DNA from: Larix kaempferi
Lineage: Eukaryota > Streptophyta > Pinopsida > Pinales > Pinaceae
DNA: 64,000 nt
NCBI GenBank assembly: GCA_027924585.1
Contig: BSBM01000606.1
Span: 10,111,501-10,175,500 of the forward strand
Direction of reading: 5' to 3'
The notes beneath the pieces were generated by a model. The model made no database searches. It had not been told where the DNA came from and worked only from the letters and a program-made list of their open reading frames with translations. This document shows, one piece after another, positions 1 through 11,998 of this stretch (position 1 is the first letter of the stretch; every line of letters begins with the position of its first letter). A program made the translations under genes and the position numbers.

Positions 1-467
1 CATAATTGTTGACATTCCATCACATGATCCTGGGGATTGTTCCGCGCATCATACTTTCCAGCGTGATAAACCTCAGTGTCTCCAAACTGAACTATCATCA
101 ACCTCCGACACTGTGACCAATAAGTAATGAATTTCTTGTGTGTCACCTACCATCGTGCTGGAGCAGCCTTGAATGCTTCCGCTAATGCCAGCAATTGCTA
201 GGGTTCTGAGACCCGTTCTTCAAATTCTGCCAAAAAGCTAGTGAGGTCAGGCAACCCCTCATAGACAGGCAGTGTGACTGTTTCAGTTGCAACACGACAT
301 AAAGACTGCGTAATTAAGCCACATTTGTGGACGGATACTTCATGCATCCGGTTCTGCTAGTGTTCGAAGGCATCATCAGAGTCGGAAGACACAGAACTCT
401 CACGGCGCCACTCCAGCTCACCGTGGACAGTAGGATGAATGGCTTGGTGAAAGTGACCTTTTGGCAT
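1..467 (-). pseudogene. Ty3/gypsy gag N-terminal fragment, runs off left edge
   Basis: Read on the minus strand from a possible ATG at 467-465, one frame continues to the window edge. It holds the motif VTLPVYEGLPDL, then an ARW...CRRL stretch and a YDARNNPQDHVMECQQL stretch, which resembles the start of the capsid-forming gag domain in plant Ty3/gypsy elements (Y-x-G-x-x-D-P-x-x-H-V-type core). Three in-frame stops lie at 359-357, 200-198 and 149-147, so it is a dead copy. The rest of the element would lie to the left of the window. The LTR at 556-930 has its signals on the other strand and probably belongs to a different insertion. The family call comes from motif recognition only. Confidence 0.6.
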
Positions 468-555
468 GCGCCCAACAGAAAGGCCGATAGCGACGTGAAG
501 TAGCCGTGGAAGACCGCCATGATGGAATATTCACTAGCAGGTGCCAGAAGTCCGT

Positions 556-930
556 TGTTGGGAGAAACTCTAACATTTTTGTAAACCTAAGGGTTTTTGC
601 CTACAGATTGTAAAGACATGACCTACGAGCATGCTCTATAAATAAGGGAATTTTTGTATGGGATAGGGTTAACTCTTTAGTTTGTTAAGATTTGAATATT
701 GTTGCATCTTTTAAGCTTAGTGCTATTGTAAAGGCTCTGCAGCTGTGTGCACAGAGACCTATCTGAGAGAGAAGAGAGTTTGCAGCTGAGTGCACAGACT
801 AAGAACTGTTGTACCCTTCCCAAAAGATCAATATAACAACAGTTCTTGTGGACATAGCCACCATCCGAGAGGTGAACCACGTTAAATCCTGTGTAGTGTG
901 ATTGTTTTTGTGTTTTGCAACTATTCATTT
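556..930 (+). mobile_element. Solo-type LTR with TATA box
   Basis: It begins TGTTGGGAGAAACT, has a TATAAATA at 637-644, and ends in a region reading GTGAACCACGTTAAATC followed by T/G-rich sequence. This is typical of the U5 end of plant LTR retrotransposons of the Copia type. No internal region or second copy is visible next to it. The 3' boundary is approximate: a CA occurs at about 926-927. Confidence 0.5.
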
Positions 931-1632
931 GCTTAGTATGGATGCTTGATGTTGCAATTATATGTTATGTGATTACTTTTATATGTATTTGCCGCAGGAA
1001 TGATGGGAATAATATGTCAAGTAATACATGTGTGGATGGATGTCAAGTATTCGTCACTTCTAAGTCTTTGAATGAATAAGTCTACTGGATAATCACATAG
1101 TTAGGTACTTTATTTGAGGCACGTGCAGCATCGTATGTTCATTCATTTACATAAATCATAACGATACTAACCTAAGTGTTGTCAAATGAAGAAAGATCGT
1201 TAAGTAAGGTTGATTGTTGTTGATTAAGTCCTGAAATGCATGCACGGTATAGCTGACGCGCTGACCCATTAAGAGTGCTGCGAGGTAAGCTGTTAATATC
1301 TTATCATCGTGACACAGGAAGTATCCCATACCGCACAGTCTTTGGACGCACTTGTTTCACAAGCACCGCTACCTTCCGAGGTATCCAACACGAAGAAGAG
1401 ACTTTGCACAGTCTTTTGTTCACAGCAAGAGTCCGTTACCGTGCTCCGCATCCGTCTCTTTGGCACTTGCACCACTAGGTTGCGGAAACCTGATTCTGCA
1501 GCCACCCCCTCAGCTTCGCCTCAGGTGAGACCTCAGGCTGCTCGCAGTCTGTTGCCGCAATGGCCAGTGAATAGGGGTTGTGTTGGTATCTTGAAACGCA
1601 AAGTACCTGGGTCTACATTGGAAACCTCTAGC
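931..1632. other. Unassigned segment
   Basis: No recognisable gene. Overlapping open frames on both strands at 1275-1686 are short and match nothing I know. The stretch at 1300-1560 is richer in GC than its surroundings and could be an old coding fragment, but there is no motif to name it. Confidence 0.3.
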
Positions 1633-2679
1633 TCAGTTATCTACGCCACAAGGATCCCAAATCTGGAACAATCCATCAATACATAGAGTGATACAAAATA
1701 ATACATAATGGGGGGAGATGCCAGGATCCCAAGTTTGGTTATGCATTCTCCGATACATCATAAGTACATAGAAATATATGTCATCATATAATATAAGAAT
1801 ATCATCATGAAACATAGGGAGATACAACAATATTCCATGACAAAGATACGCATGAATATCAGTGTGGCTCTTCAAGTGCTTCTCCATCCAAGAAAGTAGA
1901 CCATCATGTGCCAAGTGTACACAAGCACCAAGTAACCAGCCAAATATGCTCCAATGACATAGGTGAGGGTCCCATATCCTATAATGCTGCTCCAAGAATG
2001 TGTAAATATTCTCAATCATGTGTTCTTTCACCCAAGCAATGGATGAAGAACCTCCATCAGTCAAAGAAGGAGCCCCTAAATGGTTCAAAGAAGTGCATCC
2101 ATGAATGGTAGTGACATCAGAAGGCATCAATGAATGTTTCTCAAAAGGGAATGGTGCACTAATCATAGGGTCATCATGAAAGGGAGGAGACTCACACTCC
2201 TCATGTGGCACCAACAAGAAACAACCCTTCACCCAATCTTCATTAGGATGAAAACTATAAGAAATGGAAGCATATTATGAAGTAGGATGGACCAACTCTT
2301 CCTCTAAGTTAGGAAGTGTGAAACTTCTCCCCAATGTTGGTTCCATCGGTGTACAATCGTGTGCCTCTTCCAAAAGTGAAAAACTTGCACCAATAAAAAC
2401 CTCATGTTATTCTCCATCCATGGAAAGTGTTTGACATTCAACTTGATCCTCTTTCAACTCTTCAAACACCTACAAATAAGTTTGAGTGACATGGTCCACC
2501 ATACCATGAGGAATATCCATGCTAACATCCATACGAAAATCATAAACATAGGAAGGAGACCATGAAATTTGCAACTCTTCAAGAATTCTATCAAAAAGAA
2601 AACACATAATATTACCTTTAGTTGTTGATGTTTCCTTCTCAATCTTCTCTATGACCATGTTGTGGAAAAAATTGCACAT
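1633..2679 (-). pseudogene. Relative of the element A protein, truncated
   Basis: One minus-strand frame runs from 2679 to 1633, broken by three stops, the first at 2472-2470; the last 199 codons are open. The product is rich in Trp, His, Asp and Tyr with repeated W-D-P units. It contains CVHLAHDGLLSWME, which matches CVHLAHENLLFGLE in the frame at 40849-41364 of element A. It therefore appears to be the 3' part of a second, divergent member of the element A family, in opposite orientation. It stops close to the truncated LTR of element O. The function is unknown, and no retroviral domain (gag, protease, RT or integrase) is visible. Confidence 0.5.
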
Positions 2680-2792
2680 GTGTACTCTTCAACTTGATAA
2701 GGGGCTAATCCTTGTAGGTTGCAGCAAGGCCTCAGTCCTTGGATCCCCTTTGTGGTTGTGGTTGGTATTCCTCCAAGTAATCCTGAAATCGA

Positions 2793-2971
2793 TTATAATT
2801 TTGTAGTAATAGAAAGTGTTTGTGTTTTTCCCAATTGGTATTCCACGATAAAAGTTGTGTTACTTGTATCTTGTTGATCCTGTGTGTTAATGAATAAGTT
2901 AAAAGTGGTTTTAATGGTTAAAATTTATCAATACTGATTCACCCTCCCTCTCAATATTGTCCAATATTCCA
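2793..2971 (+). mobile_element. Element O, left LTR (5' truncated)
   Basis: The 3' end of an LTR, homologous to 8203-8370 plus 61115-61130 of the right LTR. It shares the run from AATTTTGTAGTAATAGAAAG through to CTCTCAATATTGTCCAATATTCCA. Similarity becomes unclear to the left of 2793; the sequence from about 2690 may still be LTR but is too diverged to align by eye. This copy also preserves the unoccupied target site of element A: CTCTCAATATTGTCCAATATT. Confidence 0.75.
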
Positions 2972-2974
2972 AAA

Positions 2975-2990
2975 ATTGGTATCATAGAAG
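2975..2990 (+). other. Element O primer binding site
   Basis: TTGGTATCATAGAAGG lies a few bases after the LTR end. It is a diverged form of the TGGTATCAGAGC site that pairs with initiator tRNA-Met in plant Copia elements. Confidence 0.6.
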
Positions 2991-3043
2991 GATCCTTCAC
3001 TATAGTCTAAACCACTGGAAGGAATATCCTATTAAAAACCACT

Positions 3044-4674
3044 ATGGATCAACAAGAAGATATTGCCTCCAACAGAGCTCCAGCATTTAATAAAGAATAA
3101 TATGCATTTTGGAGCAAAACAATGAGTGTATACTTACAATCATTAGGATATGGTGTATGTTATTCAATAATATCCGATTATATCCCACCAAAAATAATAA
3201 GGACTACATCTCAGAAAGAGTCAAGAAAAATAAGTCAATGGCAATGGAGTCCATACTTAATGGTTTACCTCAACCCATCAAAGAGAAGATAGGACAATGT
3301 ACCTTAGCTAAGGATCGCTGTATCAAATTGGAGAAGCTTTATTTAGTTGAAGAGATAGCAGAAGCAAGCCCTACTATTCTCAGTGATGATGAAGAACTTT
3401 GAAGTCATAAGGAAGATAAAAAGAGTAAAAACATATACAAGAAGAAACTTAATAAAAGGAAGAAAACCTTCTATTCCATGAAAGATAGTGAAGATGAAGA
3501 GATAAGTGAAGATAAAGAAATTCTATGCATGGGTACATTAACTCAAGATTTAGAAGATGATTCAAATATGGAAGGAGAGATGGACCTAAAGGCCGAACTC
3601 ATAAGTACTCTTGAGGAACTTAAAATATGTAGAAGAAGGAACACATCTTTGAAAAAACAATTGACAAAACACCAAGAAGAGCATAAATCAGAAGAAGAGG
3701 AAGTCAATACCCTCCAATAAGAGCTGCACAATTCAAGACAACAAGTGATGGCTAACATAAAATAGGCCTAGAGCTTAAAACAAGAAGTTTCTAAAGTCAA
3801 GGGAGAAGTAGAGAGGCTAAAATATTAGGAGACTATCAATGAGAAGTTCAAAAAAAGTACAAAAGCACTTAATAAAATTCTCATCTTAGAAAGATCCACC
3901 ATGAATAAAACAGGTCGTGGATGTTATCAAGAACATGTCATTAAAGGATCAAGCTTCATCACTGAAGAAAATGTTGAAAACGTTAAAAGTTGGGATAATG
4001 CTTCACAATATATATCTAGGAAGCAGAAGAATCACAAGAAAATGAATTCCAATCATCAGAATTATGCTCATCCTCCTAAGATGAAAAATTTCAGAAGACA
4101 CACAAATGAAAAGAGTCATTACAAGTAGAAAAACCAGAGATTCTCCAAATATAAAAGAACATTCTATGGATATTGTCATGGATGTCACAAGTTTGGTCAC
4201 AAGGCTACTAATTCTAGAATCAGAGAAGAAGATCAAGGTATGAAAAGTAAAGAAGACACTAACATCTCAAATGGTGGAAGATTTATTACATGTTTCATAT
4301 GTCACAATATTGGACACTTTGCAAAACATTGCAAGAACATAACATATAGACTATATAAAGAAACATAAGAGAGGATATGTAAGATGAAATCCCAAAGACA
4401 AAGAAATAGAATACCGGTAAGCAGGGTACCTCATGGAAATATGTGGAGAAAAAAGGAAGACTACAAATATTTAGAAGAAACACAAATTCCAAGCATCAAT
4501 AAAGTTTCAAAAGATGATGTTGAGCATAATAGTGTTGTAGATAAGAATGACATCCATTATGATGGAAATCAAGATGAGGATGTAAAAGAATACACTGATG
4601 GAGACAAAAATGATGAAGAAGAATATAGTGATGATGGTAGAACTCAAAAATATTTTTTTTTAAATCTCTCATGA
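3044..4674 (+). pseudogene. Element O gag pseudogene with coiled coil and CCHC knuckle
   Basis: From the ATG at 3044 the frame reads MDQQEDIASNRAPAFNKE, then meets a stop, then YAFWSKTM and YLQSLGYGV. These are typical Copia gag N-terminal features (P-x-F...W-x-x-x-M...L). A frameshift near 3150-3190 moves it to the frame that carries the rest (3109-4674). That part has ILNGLPQPIKEKIG, a charged Leu/Glu/Lys coiled-coil region at about 3570-3880, a broken knuckle (YCHGCHKFGHKAT) near 4170-4206, and a complete CFICHNIGHFAKHC zinc knuckle (C-x2-C-x4-H-x4-C) near 4291-4332. An acidic tail follows. Several in-frame stops interrupt it, so it is not translated as one protein. There is no pol downstream. 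Confidence 0.75.
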
Positions 4675-5494
4675 CCTAGAAGAGAAACGTGAAATTAGCA
4701 TTAGAAGGGATCATATACTCAGGGGGAGTTAATATCAGAAAAATGAAATTGGCATTTGAAATTAATTAATATCATTTGGTAAGGATAAAAGACATTGAAA
4801 AAAATCTAAAAGTTATCTTCCTCAAAAACAAGAAGTAGAGTGACAGATTGAAGAGTCATAAGAGTACTTGCCTCGATACCATCCATGTGACAGTTGAAGT
4901 ATAGAAGGACAAGTAAAAGATGAAGTATAAATAAAAGCATAACTATTATGAAAATTAATGGGAAGATAATATTTCAGTAACATTGGAAGAAGAGTATGGT
5001 ATGAATGAAGCTAGTGTATATCATTTTGATATTTGGTCAAAAAGGGGAGAAAAAACATAAAGTTGAGAAGTTGCTTGTATGGCATTGAAGACTCATTAAA
5101 AACAAACAAGTTATATGTTGCATCTTTAAAGATAAATCTATGGAAGAGCACTAAGGATTGAATGTAAGAACTTAAAATAAAACTGATGAGTGTAAACTAT
5201 GTCACAAGATGAAGAAATTGTTGATAAGAGGAGGAACAATGATAGGGGGAGTCTATGAACTTATCATCCAGTCTCTTATTCAAAGACCAACTTCAAGAAG
5301 GTAATGAAGTATGTTAAATAGATGGTCAGCAACAAGTCCATGTTAACAGGAGTAAGAGAAGCAAAAAAGGGGCAGTTGTCAAAAAGGAGAAAAATTGGAA
5401 ATTCTCTGTCAAGATGGTTACTAACAAGGGCATAGCAAGTTATCCTTTCTAATTGTTGTCAAAGGGGGAGAGTGTTTAGCTTTTGACATAAATT
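4675..5494 (+). other. Element O non-coding 3' region
   Basis: No coding frame of note. It contains several G/A-rich tracts resembling polypurine tracts (about 4719-4731, 5240-5252, 5461-5472). These are probably what remains after pol was lost. Confidence 0.5.
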
Positions 5495-5508
5495 CCAAAG
5501 GGGGAGAA
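5495..5508 (+). other. Element O polypurine tract
   Basis: CCAAAGGGGGAGAA lies immediately before the LTR start TGTTGATTGTG at 5509. This is the expected priming site for plus-strand DNA synthesis. Confidence 0.75.
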
Positions 5509-8370
5509 TGTTGATTGTGATTGTCACTGATTTCAAAGGAGTTCATTAATGATAAAGGATAACAAAAGACATGATGGTAGGACAAACTCAGTGAATGGTA
5601 AAAGAGTTAACAAAGGAAGTGATGACATGGAACATATGATGATGTGGCATGTGTGATGAGTGTGAAAATACATCTAATGGTTTTCTAGTACCTTCATGAT
5701 GTCATTGTTACAAGTTGACCTAATTATATAAATATTTGTCAGTTTAGAGAAATTTTGGAAATTGACTAAGTGTTGAAAAATTGGTCCAAATGGCCTTAGA
5801 AAAATGCCCGCCATACCTCATAAGAGAATGATAGAAAGTATCTGAAAATATCAGGATATACCTTTTTGAATAGGATATCTGACCATGGTCTCATTCCTCC
5901 AAAAGAGTGTTCTCTGACAAAGTTATAGGTCTACCAAAACAAGGGTTCAGGCAGTTTTACTAGTTGGGAACCCAGCTCAATAAAATGTCTGCCCAGATCA
6001 TAGGATGATGAATCTGGAGATGAAACCAATTGTGATGAACTCAATTAGATGGATGCTATTTTCTGGTATCATATTTTCAGTGATTTAGTGAAATAAAGAT
6101 TCACCTTGAAAATTGAAAGACTTGGCTAAGTATAAATTCTTCCTGCAAAACTGCCTAAGTAGCCTCAAAAAAATGCTTGCCACCTTCTGTACTTGATTGA
6201 TTAACTAAATATGAGTATATATTAATGTAGAATGTTGGTTTGTGCATCTAACCATATGATTACTTTTCCAAATAAATAAATTAGGGTGAAGATATTGGTC
6301 TGCCAAAAATGCCCTATGGCTTGATTTGCACTGCTCCAGTTAAATGACCACCAAGGAGAGAGAATGAGGTTTCAGAGGATCACCTTGACATGGATAGAAT
6401 ATACATGATGTACCCGATGCTGGCGATTTTTCATATTTCCAATATTGGTGAAAATAATAATCGCCACATGTTGACTTAGAGTTTGATACAATTGTCTAAG
6501 TGTTAAATCAGGGGTTTAAGAGGCCATTTTCAAATTCCCGTTAGATGCTCTCTTTGTGTCATTAAATTCAACAAATGATATGGATCTGTTATTTGTTGAA
6601 TTGTACATCCATTCATGTTCTCATTTTTCCCTCTGGTACATGTGTGAGATATAAACCTTCCAAATTGAGAAAAATTATGTTTGTCTGTTAAAAATAAATA
6701 AAATCTGTCTAAGTGTTAAACAGAGGAAATTTGAAAGTCCATTTGGAAATGCATTCCAGAGGCTATGTTTGCCCCAGTAAAATCATCCAATGGCATCAAT
6801 ATGTTCTCTGGTGATCTGCCCATCCATTCTTGGTCTTAGTTCTCCATTTGGTGATCACACGTGTGAGATATAAACCAACCAAATTGGAAAAAATATGGAA
6901 GGCAAGATAATTCAATCATTTCCAGAAAACTCCTTCATGCATAATAAAAGGAAGAAACATGTAACTGCAATGAAAATATGAAGATGGAGGAGGTTGAATG
7001 TTTTACCTATACTGAAGGGAGTATTTAGTAACGAATCTGAAGAATGCAAACATTAATATTTGAAGAGTTATGATTAATAAGAAAAGGCATGATTGTATAA
7101 ATTATAAATAGAGATATAAATAGGAATTCCAAGAAACAACATGTTTATTATTAAAATGGAATTAAATATCATGAAGCAGATATAAACATAAGTATATTAT
7201 TCTTAAGCAGATTATTATTAATAAAGCAGAGTATAAACATAAATATATTATTCCTGTAGCAAAGTAAATTATTATTAATTAAACAGAGAAGGATAAATAA
7301 GCTACAAGATTAATTAAACATAGAAGTATTTTACATGATTAATTAAAATAGAGAAGGATTAATATATAGAGTATGTTAATTAAACAATGAAGTAAAGGGA
7401 TGTGTTTTGACGAAAAGACATGTTTCCATAATGAAGAGATCCATTTGGTGAAAAGGTTTTAATGAAAGGAGACAATGATGAAAAGACACAATAGTTCAAA
7501 AGACATGATGAAAGAACTATATAAACAGAAGTGCGAAGTGGAATAAAGACGGATCTGTATTCTAGATTGATGTAGCTTCAAGGAAAACAGAGACCAATGA
7601 AATAAAGAAGATCCAATAACAGAATTGAAGGAACATGAAGATCCGAAGTTGTACAAAGACCAAATAAATAAAAGGAAGAACGGAGGCTGTCTACTGAGTG
7701 TTTAATATGAAGATCTAATGCAGTACAAAAGTTAGAGAATGTAAGAAAAGAGCAGCATTGTTTATGTGGTCAAAATTGATGGTTTACAATAGAGGACAGA
7801 GAACAGAATATACTATAAGAAGTTATTGAAGTTGTAAAAAACAAGGAATAGGGAGGTAGGGTGGTGCTAGGGCAGGCTACGAGCCTGCAAGGGGGTTGTA
7901 CCCTCCTTCCAGTGGTTGTTGGGGTGTCGAAGTATCCTTTCAATAGTAGCTGATAAACTAGGGGTCGTAGCCTCCTTCCAGTGGTAGTTGGTAAATAGGG
8001 TGTCGAAGCATCCTTTCAGTAGTAGCTGATAAACTAGGGTGTCGTATCCTCCTTTCAGTAGTAGCTTCTAAGAAGGGTGTTGTAGAAACCTTGTCTGTTG
8101 TAGCAGGAAGAAACCAGGGTGTTGTAGCATCCTTCAATTGTAGCTGAGAAACTTGGGGATTGAAGTCTCCATCAAGTTGTAGCTTGAAAAAACAATTGTA
8201 AATATAATTTTGCAGTAATAGAAAGTGTTTGTGGTTTTCCCAATTGGGCTTCCATGATAAAAGTTGTGTTCCTTGTATCCTGTTGATCCTATGTGTTAAT
8301 GAATAAGCTAAAAGTCATTTTAATTATTAAAAGTTATCAATATTGATTCACCCCCCCCTCTCAGTATTGT
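5509..8370 (+). mobile_element. Element O, right LTR, part 1
   Basis: It starts TGTTGATTGTGATTGTCACTG and runs to the insertion point of element A, where TSD ATTGT is at 8366-8370. The LTR is long, AT-rich and free of real coding frames. A tandem array lies in its last 500 bases (see 7880-8180). The final 16 bases are displaced to 61115-61130. Confidence 0.75.
7880..8180 (+). repeat. Tandem array in element O LTR
   Basis: About five or six degenerate units of roughly 55-60 bp with the core GGTGTCGAAG(T/C)ATCCTTTC(A)(A/G)TAGTAGCTGATAAA. They are visible at about 7920, 7990, 8040, 8085, 8120 and 8155. The left LTR has at most a remnant of this array. Confidence 0.6.
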
Positions 8371-9589
8371 TTTCATGTCCCCAAATTTTGACAAGGTCTA
8401 TGTAACTAGATCATAAGCATTAAATATTTAATTTATTTATGCAAATAGTACTAGGAAAATAATTAAAGTATTCCAAGGGATTGATTTGATGGTTTGGAGG
8501 CATTTAATTAATTAAATTCTAGAATATGCACTTTTGAATAATTAATTAGTTGGTTTGAGTAATTTTATTCCTAATTACTAATATTTAGATTAGAAATAAT
8601 GAGCTAAGCTAAGGAGGTCAAATTAGAGAGGCCAAGTTGACCAAGGAGGATGGAAATTGCTAAAAATGATAAAAAACATGCTAAAAGCAACAAATCAAGA
8701 AAAAATCAAGATAAAGAAGAAAGCAACACAAAAGCAAAAAGTAGGAAAGTCAAAAAAGAAGGGAATTTCAGAAAACAAGAAAAGAAGAAAATCCAAAGCA
8801 AAGCAATTAGAAAAGGAAAACAGAGGAAAGCAAAGCAAAAGGAAATGAAGGAAAGCTAGCTTTCCTTCTCCACTCAAGGAGGGCGCATTAGCTATGGAGA
8901 CTTGCTCCTCAAGTCACCTAGTATTATAAAGAAACCAGTCTGTACAAAATTCACATATTTTGTCAGTTTGAGAATTTGTATGATTGCAATTTTTCCTCGG
9001 AGACTTGGGAGATGTGCCCCCAATCAAGTTTGGGAGATGTGCCCCAGCTTTATGTGAGAGGATGATGGAATTCATCCATTGTCATTGATTTTATTTGTAG
9101 GTATTGTATCTGATCAAGTTGAATATGAATTTCATAAGCATCATCATCTAGTCCAGAGTTCGAATCTTCAAGCTTTCCATGAGTTTCTGGAGCTAGTTTC
9201 TTATGTAGAAGAAGAGAGATATATACATATGGTTTTGAGAGGAATATTTGCCTATTTATGATTTAATTAAAGTGGATGAAATATTATGATATCATTCAGA
9301 TCAATAAAAATTACAAAAAATTGATTTATTCTCCTATTTTTCCACCCCTTCTAGATTTAGCTAGAATTTGACTAGTTTCCAGTGTGTATTTCATAAATGA
9401 ATGAGTATGAATCCAAACAAAGTCATTCTTGTTTATGTAGTTGAGTAACATGTCATATGTGATTATAAAATTCTTATTTAAGAAATTCATGGTCGTTTGA
9501 ATACTTCTTGGGAACCCAGAAATCATATTAGTTGAGTAGTCTTGGAAGGAAATTTTATTAGTAATACTGTGAGACTTGCTCAAATATTT
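8371..9589 (+). mobile_element. Element A 5' LTR, part 1
   Basis: Homologous to 59516-60761. It contains a purine-rich stretch (8650-8860) and a TATAAAG at 8935-8941. The short open frame at 9079-9261 is also present in the 3' LTR at 60251-60433, but it is LTR sequence rather than a gene. It is interrupted at TTT (9587-9589) by the CACTA element. Confidence 0.85.
8935..8941 (+). promoter_or_regulatory. Probable LTR TATA box (element A, 5' copy)
   Basis: TATAAAG in a TAGTATTATAAAGAAACC context. The 3' LTR has TATAAATA at the equivalent place (60097-60104). Assigned from position in the LTR and sequence only. Confidence 0.45.
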
Positions 9590-9860
9590 CACTAGTACAA
9601 AATGAGAAATTTGTGACTATGTGACTAAAAAAGTTATTCACTATATTTCTTTCAAGTGATTTACTGCCGAATATGACCAATTTTGAGTGACCAAACTATA
9701 AATGACTAATTTAGTCACAGGTAAAAAAATATGACTAGATAATATGTGGAATAGTTAAAAATGACTAACATAAACAACCAATTTAGTCACAAAATAAAAA
9801 TGACTAGCTACAAGAATATGATTTAGTTGTTTATGTTAGTCATTTTTAATTGTGTCACTT
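9590..9860 (+). repeat. CACTA left TIR and subterminal repeats
   Basis: The 22-bp TIR is followed by repeated (T/A)GACTAA, TTTAGTCA and ATGACTA motifs in both orientations (for example at about 9616, 9695, 9711, 9760 and 9785). In En/Spm such subterminal motifs bind the accessory transposition protein. That role is inferred here. Confidence 0.75.
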
Positions 9861-9884
9861 CGGCAATGGAAAATTGAAATTGTG

Positions 9885-11990
9885 TGGTGGGACAATTGTG
9901 TTAAGGGTCATACTATGCCTATGGTCATATCGACACAAGCATAGTGGTTAATAGTTAAGCTCATGTCATGTGAAGGGTTCTACGGTAATAGGTCAAGTAT
10001 GTCAAGTACATAATCAAAAGTAAATGTATGTTAAGGGTGCTATGGTGTTAATGGGTGATTAATTTGCTAGGCATAATAGTGTGCTTGAGGTCATCATGGT
10101 TATGGGTTACACTATACTAGAGTGTTCTAAGCATGTTTAGGTGCAAAGTTTACTATGGAGGGATGATTGCATAACATATATAGTGGATGAAGGTAAAAGT
10201 GTGTTTAGGGACACAAGATTAGGGATCTAGGTGTTTTCATGTCAAGGGTACAATCAAGAACATATGTTGGAGGAAAAATCCAATTATAGGCAGATTTTTC
10301 TTATAGAAAATTTATCCCATTGATTTTTTATAATTTTATAGTAGTTTTCTTAGCATAAGCTTGTATCATATATTAGATAATTTCCAACAAAAATAACATT
10401 TATAGCATATTTCAAACAATGAATTCATTTAATTTATTGTACTATATATATCAAAAAGTTGTTGATTGGATTACATCCATTGCATTCTTTTGGGAATGAA
10501 AAGGTGATTTGAAAATGAAAGGACATATCTTGCAGATGTTAATATCCTTATGTGATTATATGATGATGAAAATATTGACGATGATGATGATGATGGAAAT
10601 GGTGATGAAAATGACAATGATCATCATCCTCAATTTCATCATCATCATGATCAATACAATAATTTTCATCATCATCAACTATCCTTTGAGAGAAATCGGT
10701 CCTTTTAACCTAGTTTACTACTAGTCATAGATGGGGAGGCATATGAGGAGGCTTGAAACCTTCATCAATTATGGATCCCAAGTTTCAAACTGTATTTAAC
10801 ATATCTTCACTACAAGTTAATGTATTCAACATCCCCAATTAGGAACTATTAATGTAATAGATATGTTTTCCAAATACAATTGTTAAGATTATGTTAGTAA
10901 CGATCATAAGGGTTATGATTCATATATAATGGTTATGGTAAAATATGTGTAATGGATTAATATTATGGTTAATATGTGTATGATCATATATATTAGTTAT
11001 AAGTTATATTTTGTGTGATGTGGGACAATTGTACTGCTAATTGGGCTCATATTATGTCTATAGTCTTACTAACACCATAGTGCTTAATATTTAAGTTGAA
11101 GTGCCCTAAGGTACTAGATCATGGTCATGTACTTATTAAAGGTGAATGCATGTAAATGGTGTTAATGTGTTAGTCATCATAATTTCAGGTCATAGTGGTT
11201 ATGCATTACAATGTACTAGAGTGTTCTAAGTGTATGTAGGTACAAAGTGTACTATGGAGGGATAATTGTATCAAAGACCGTCATGTATAGACATAAAAGT
11301 GTGTCTAGGTTCATAAGTATAGGGATCTAGGTGTTTGCATGTTATGTATACAATAAAGAACATATATTGGTGGAAAATACATTTATAGGTAGACTTATCT
11401 TAGAACCTTTATCTCATTGATTTTTTATATTTACAAATTTTTATCATAAGCTTGTAATATCAAAATATTAGATAATTTTCAACATGAATAATAATATTTA
11501 TGTCATTTTCCAAACAATGAATTGAGTTCCATTGGTACTATACAAGAAAAACGTGATTGGATTACAATGCATTTTGGAATTAAAAAGAGATCATAAAGGG
11601 AAAAGACATATCTTGAAGATGTTAATATCCCAATGTGATTATTCTATGTAGGTGAAGATATTGATCATGATTATTAAAACCATGATGATGATGATTATGT
11701 CAATGATGATCATTATCATTGTCAACATTGTCACAATCATCAATATTACAGTCATCATCGACTATCCTTGGTGAGAAATCAGTCATTTTATCCTAGATAG
11801 TTACTAGTCCACGAAGGCATATGAGGTGGCTTGAAAACTTAATCAATGATGTCTCCAAAGTTTCAAAGTGTATTTTACATATATTTACAAGTTAATTTAT
11901 TCAACATCCCTAATTAAAAACTATTCATGTGATAGATATGTTTTTGGCCAATTTCAATGGTTAATATTATGTTAGTAATGATCATAAGGA
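9885..11990. repeat. Degenerate 1.0-1.1 kb tandem duplication
   Basis: Copy 1 (about 9885-10905) and copy 2 (about 10985-11990) share a long series of landmarks in the same order. These include TAGTG(G/C)TTAATA, GTGTTCTAAG, AGGGATCTAGGTGTTT, the (GAT)n...(ATC)n block, GGCATATGAGG(A/T)GGCTTGAAA and TTATGTTAGTAA(C/T)GATCATAAGG. The GAT-rich half followed by an ATC-rich half (10560-10680; 11670-11760) is an imperfect palindrome. No protein is supported; the Met-rich open frame at 10509-10724 is a by-product of the trinucleotide repeats. Confidence 0.7.
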
Positions 11991-11998
11991 CATGGGGG

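Noticed and set aside
8650-8859. Lys/Arg-rich open frame of 69 codons on the plus strand
   Set aside because: It lies in the purine-rich part of element A's 5' LTR. The homologous stretch in the 3' LTR (about 59790-60040) does not keep the frame.
10509-10724. Met- and Ile-rich open frame
   Set aside because: Arises from GAT/ATC trinucleotide repeats and is not kept in the second tandem copy.
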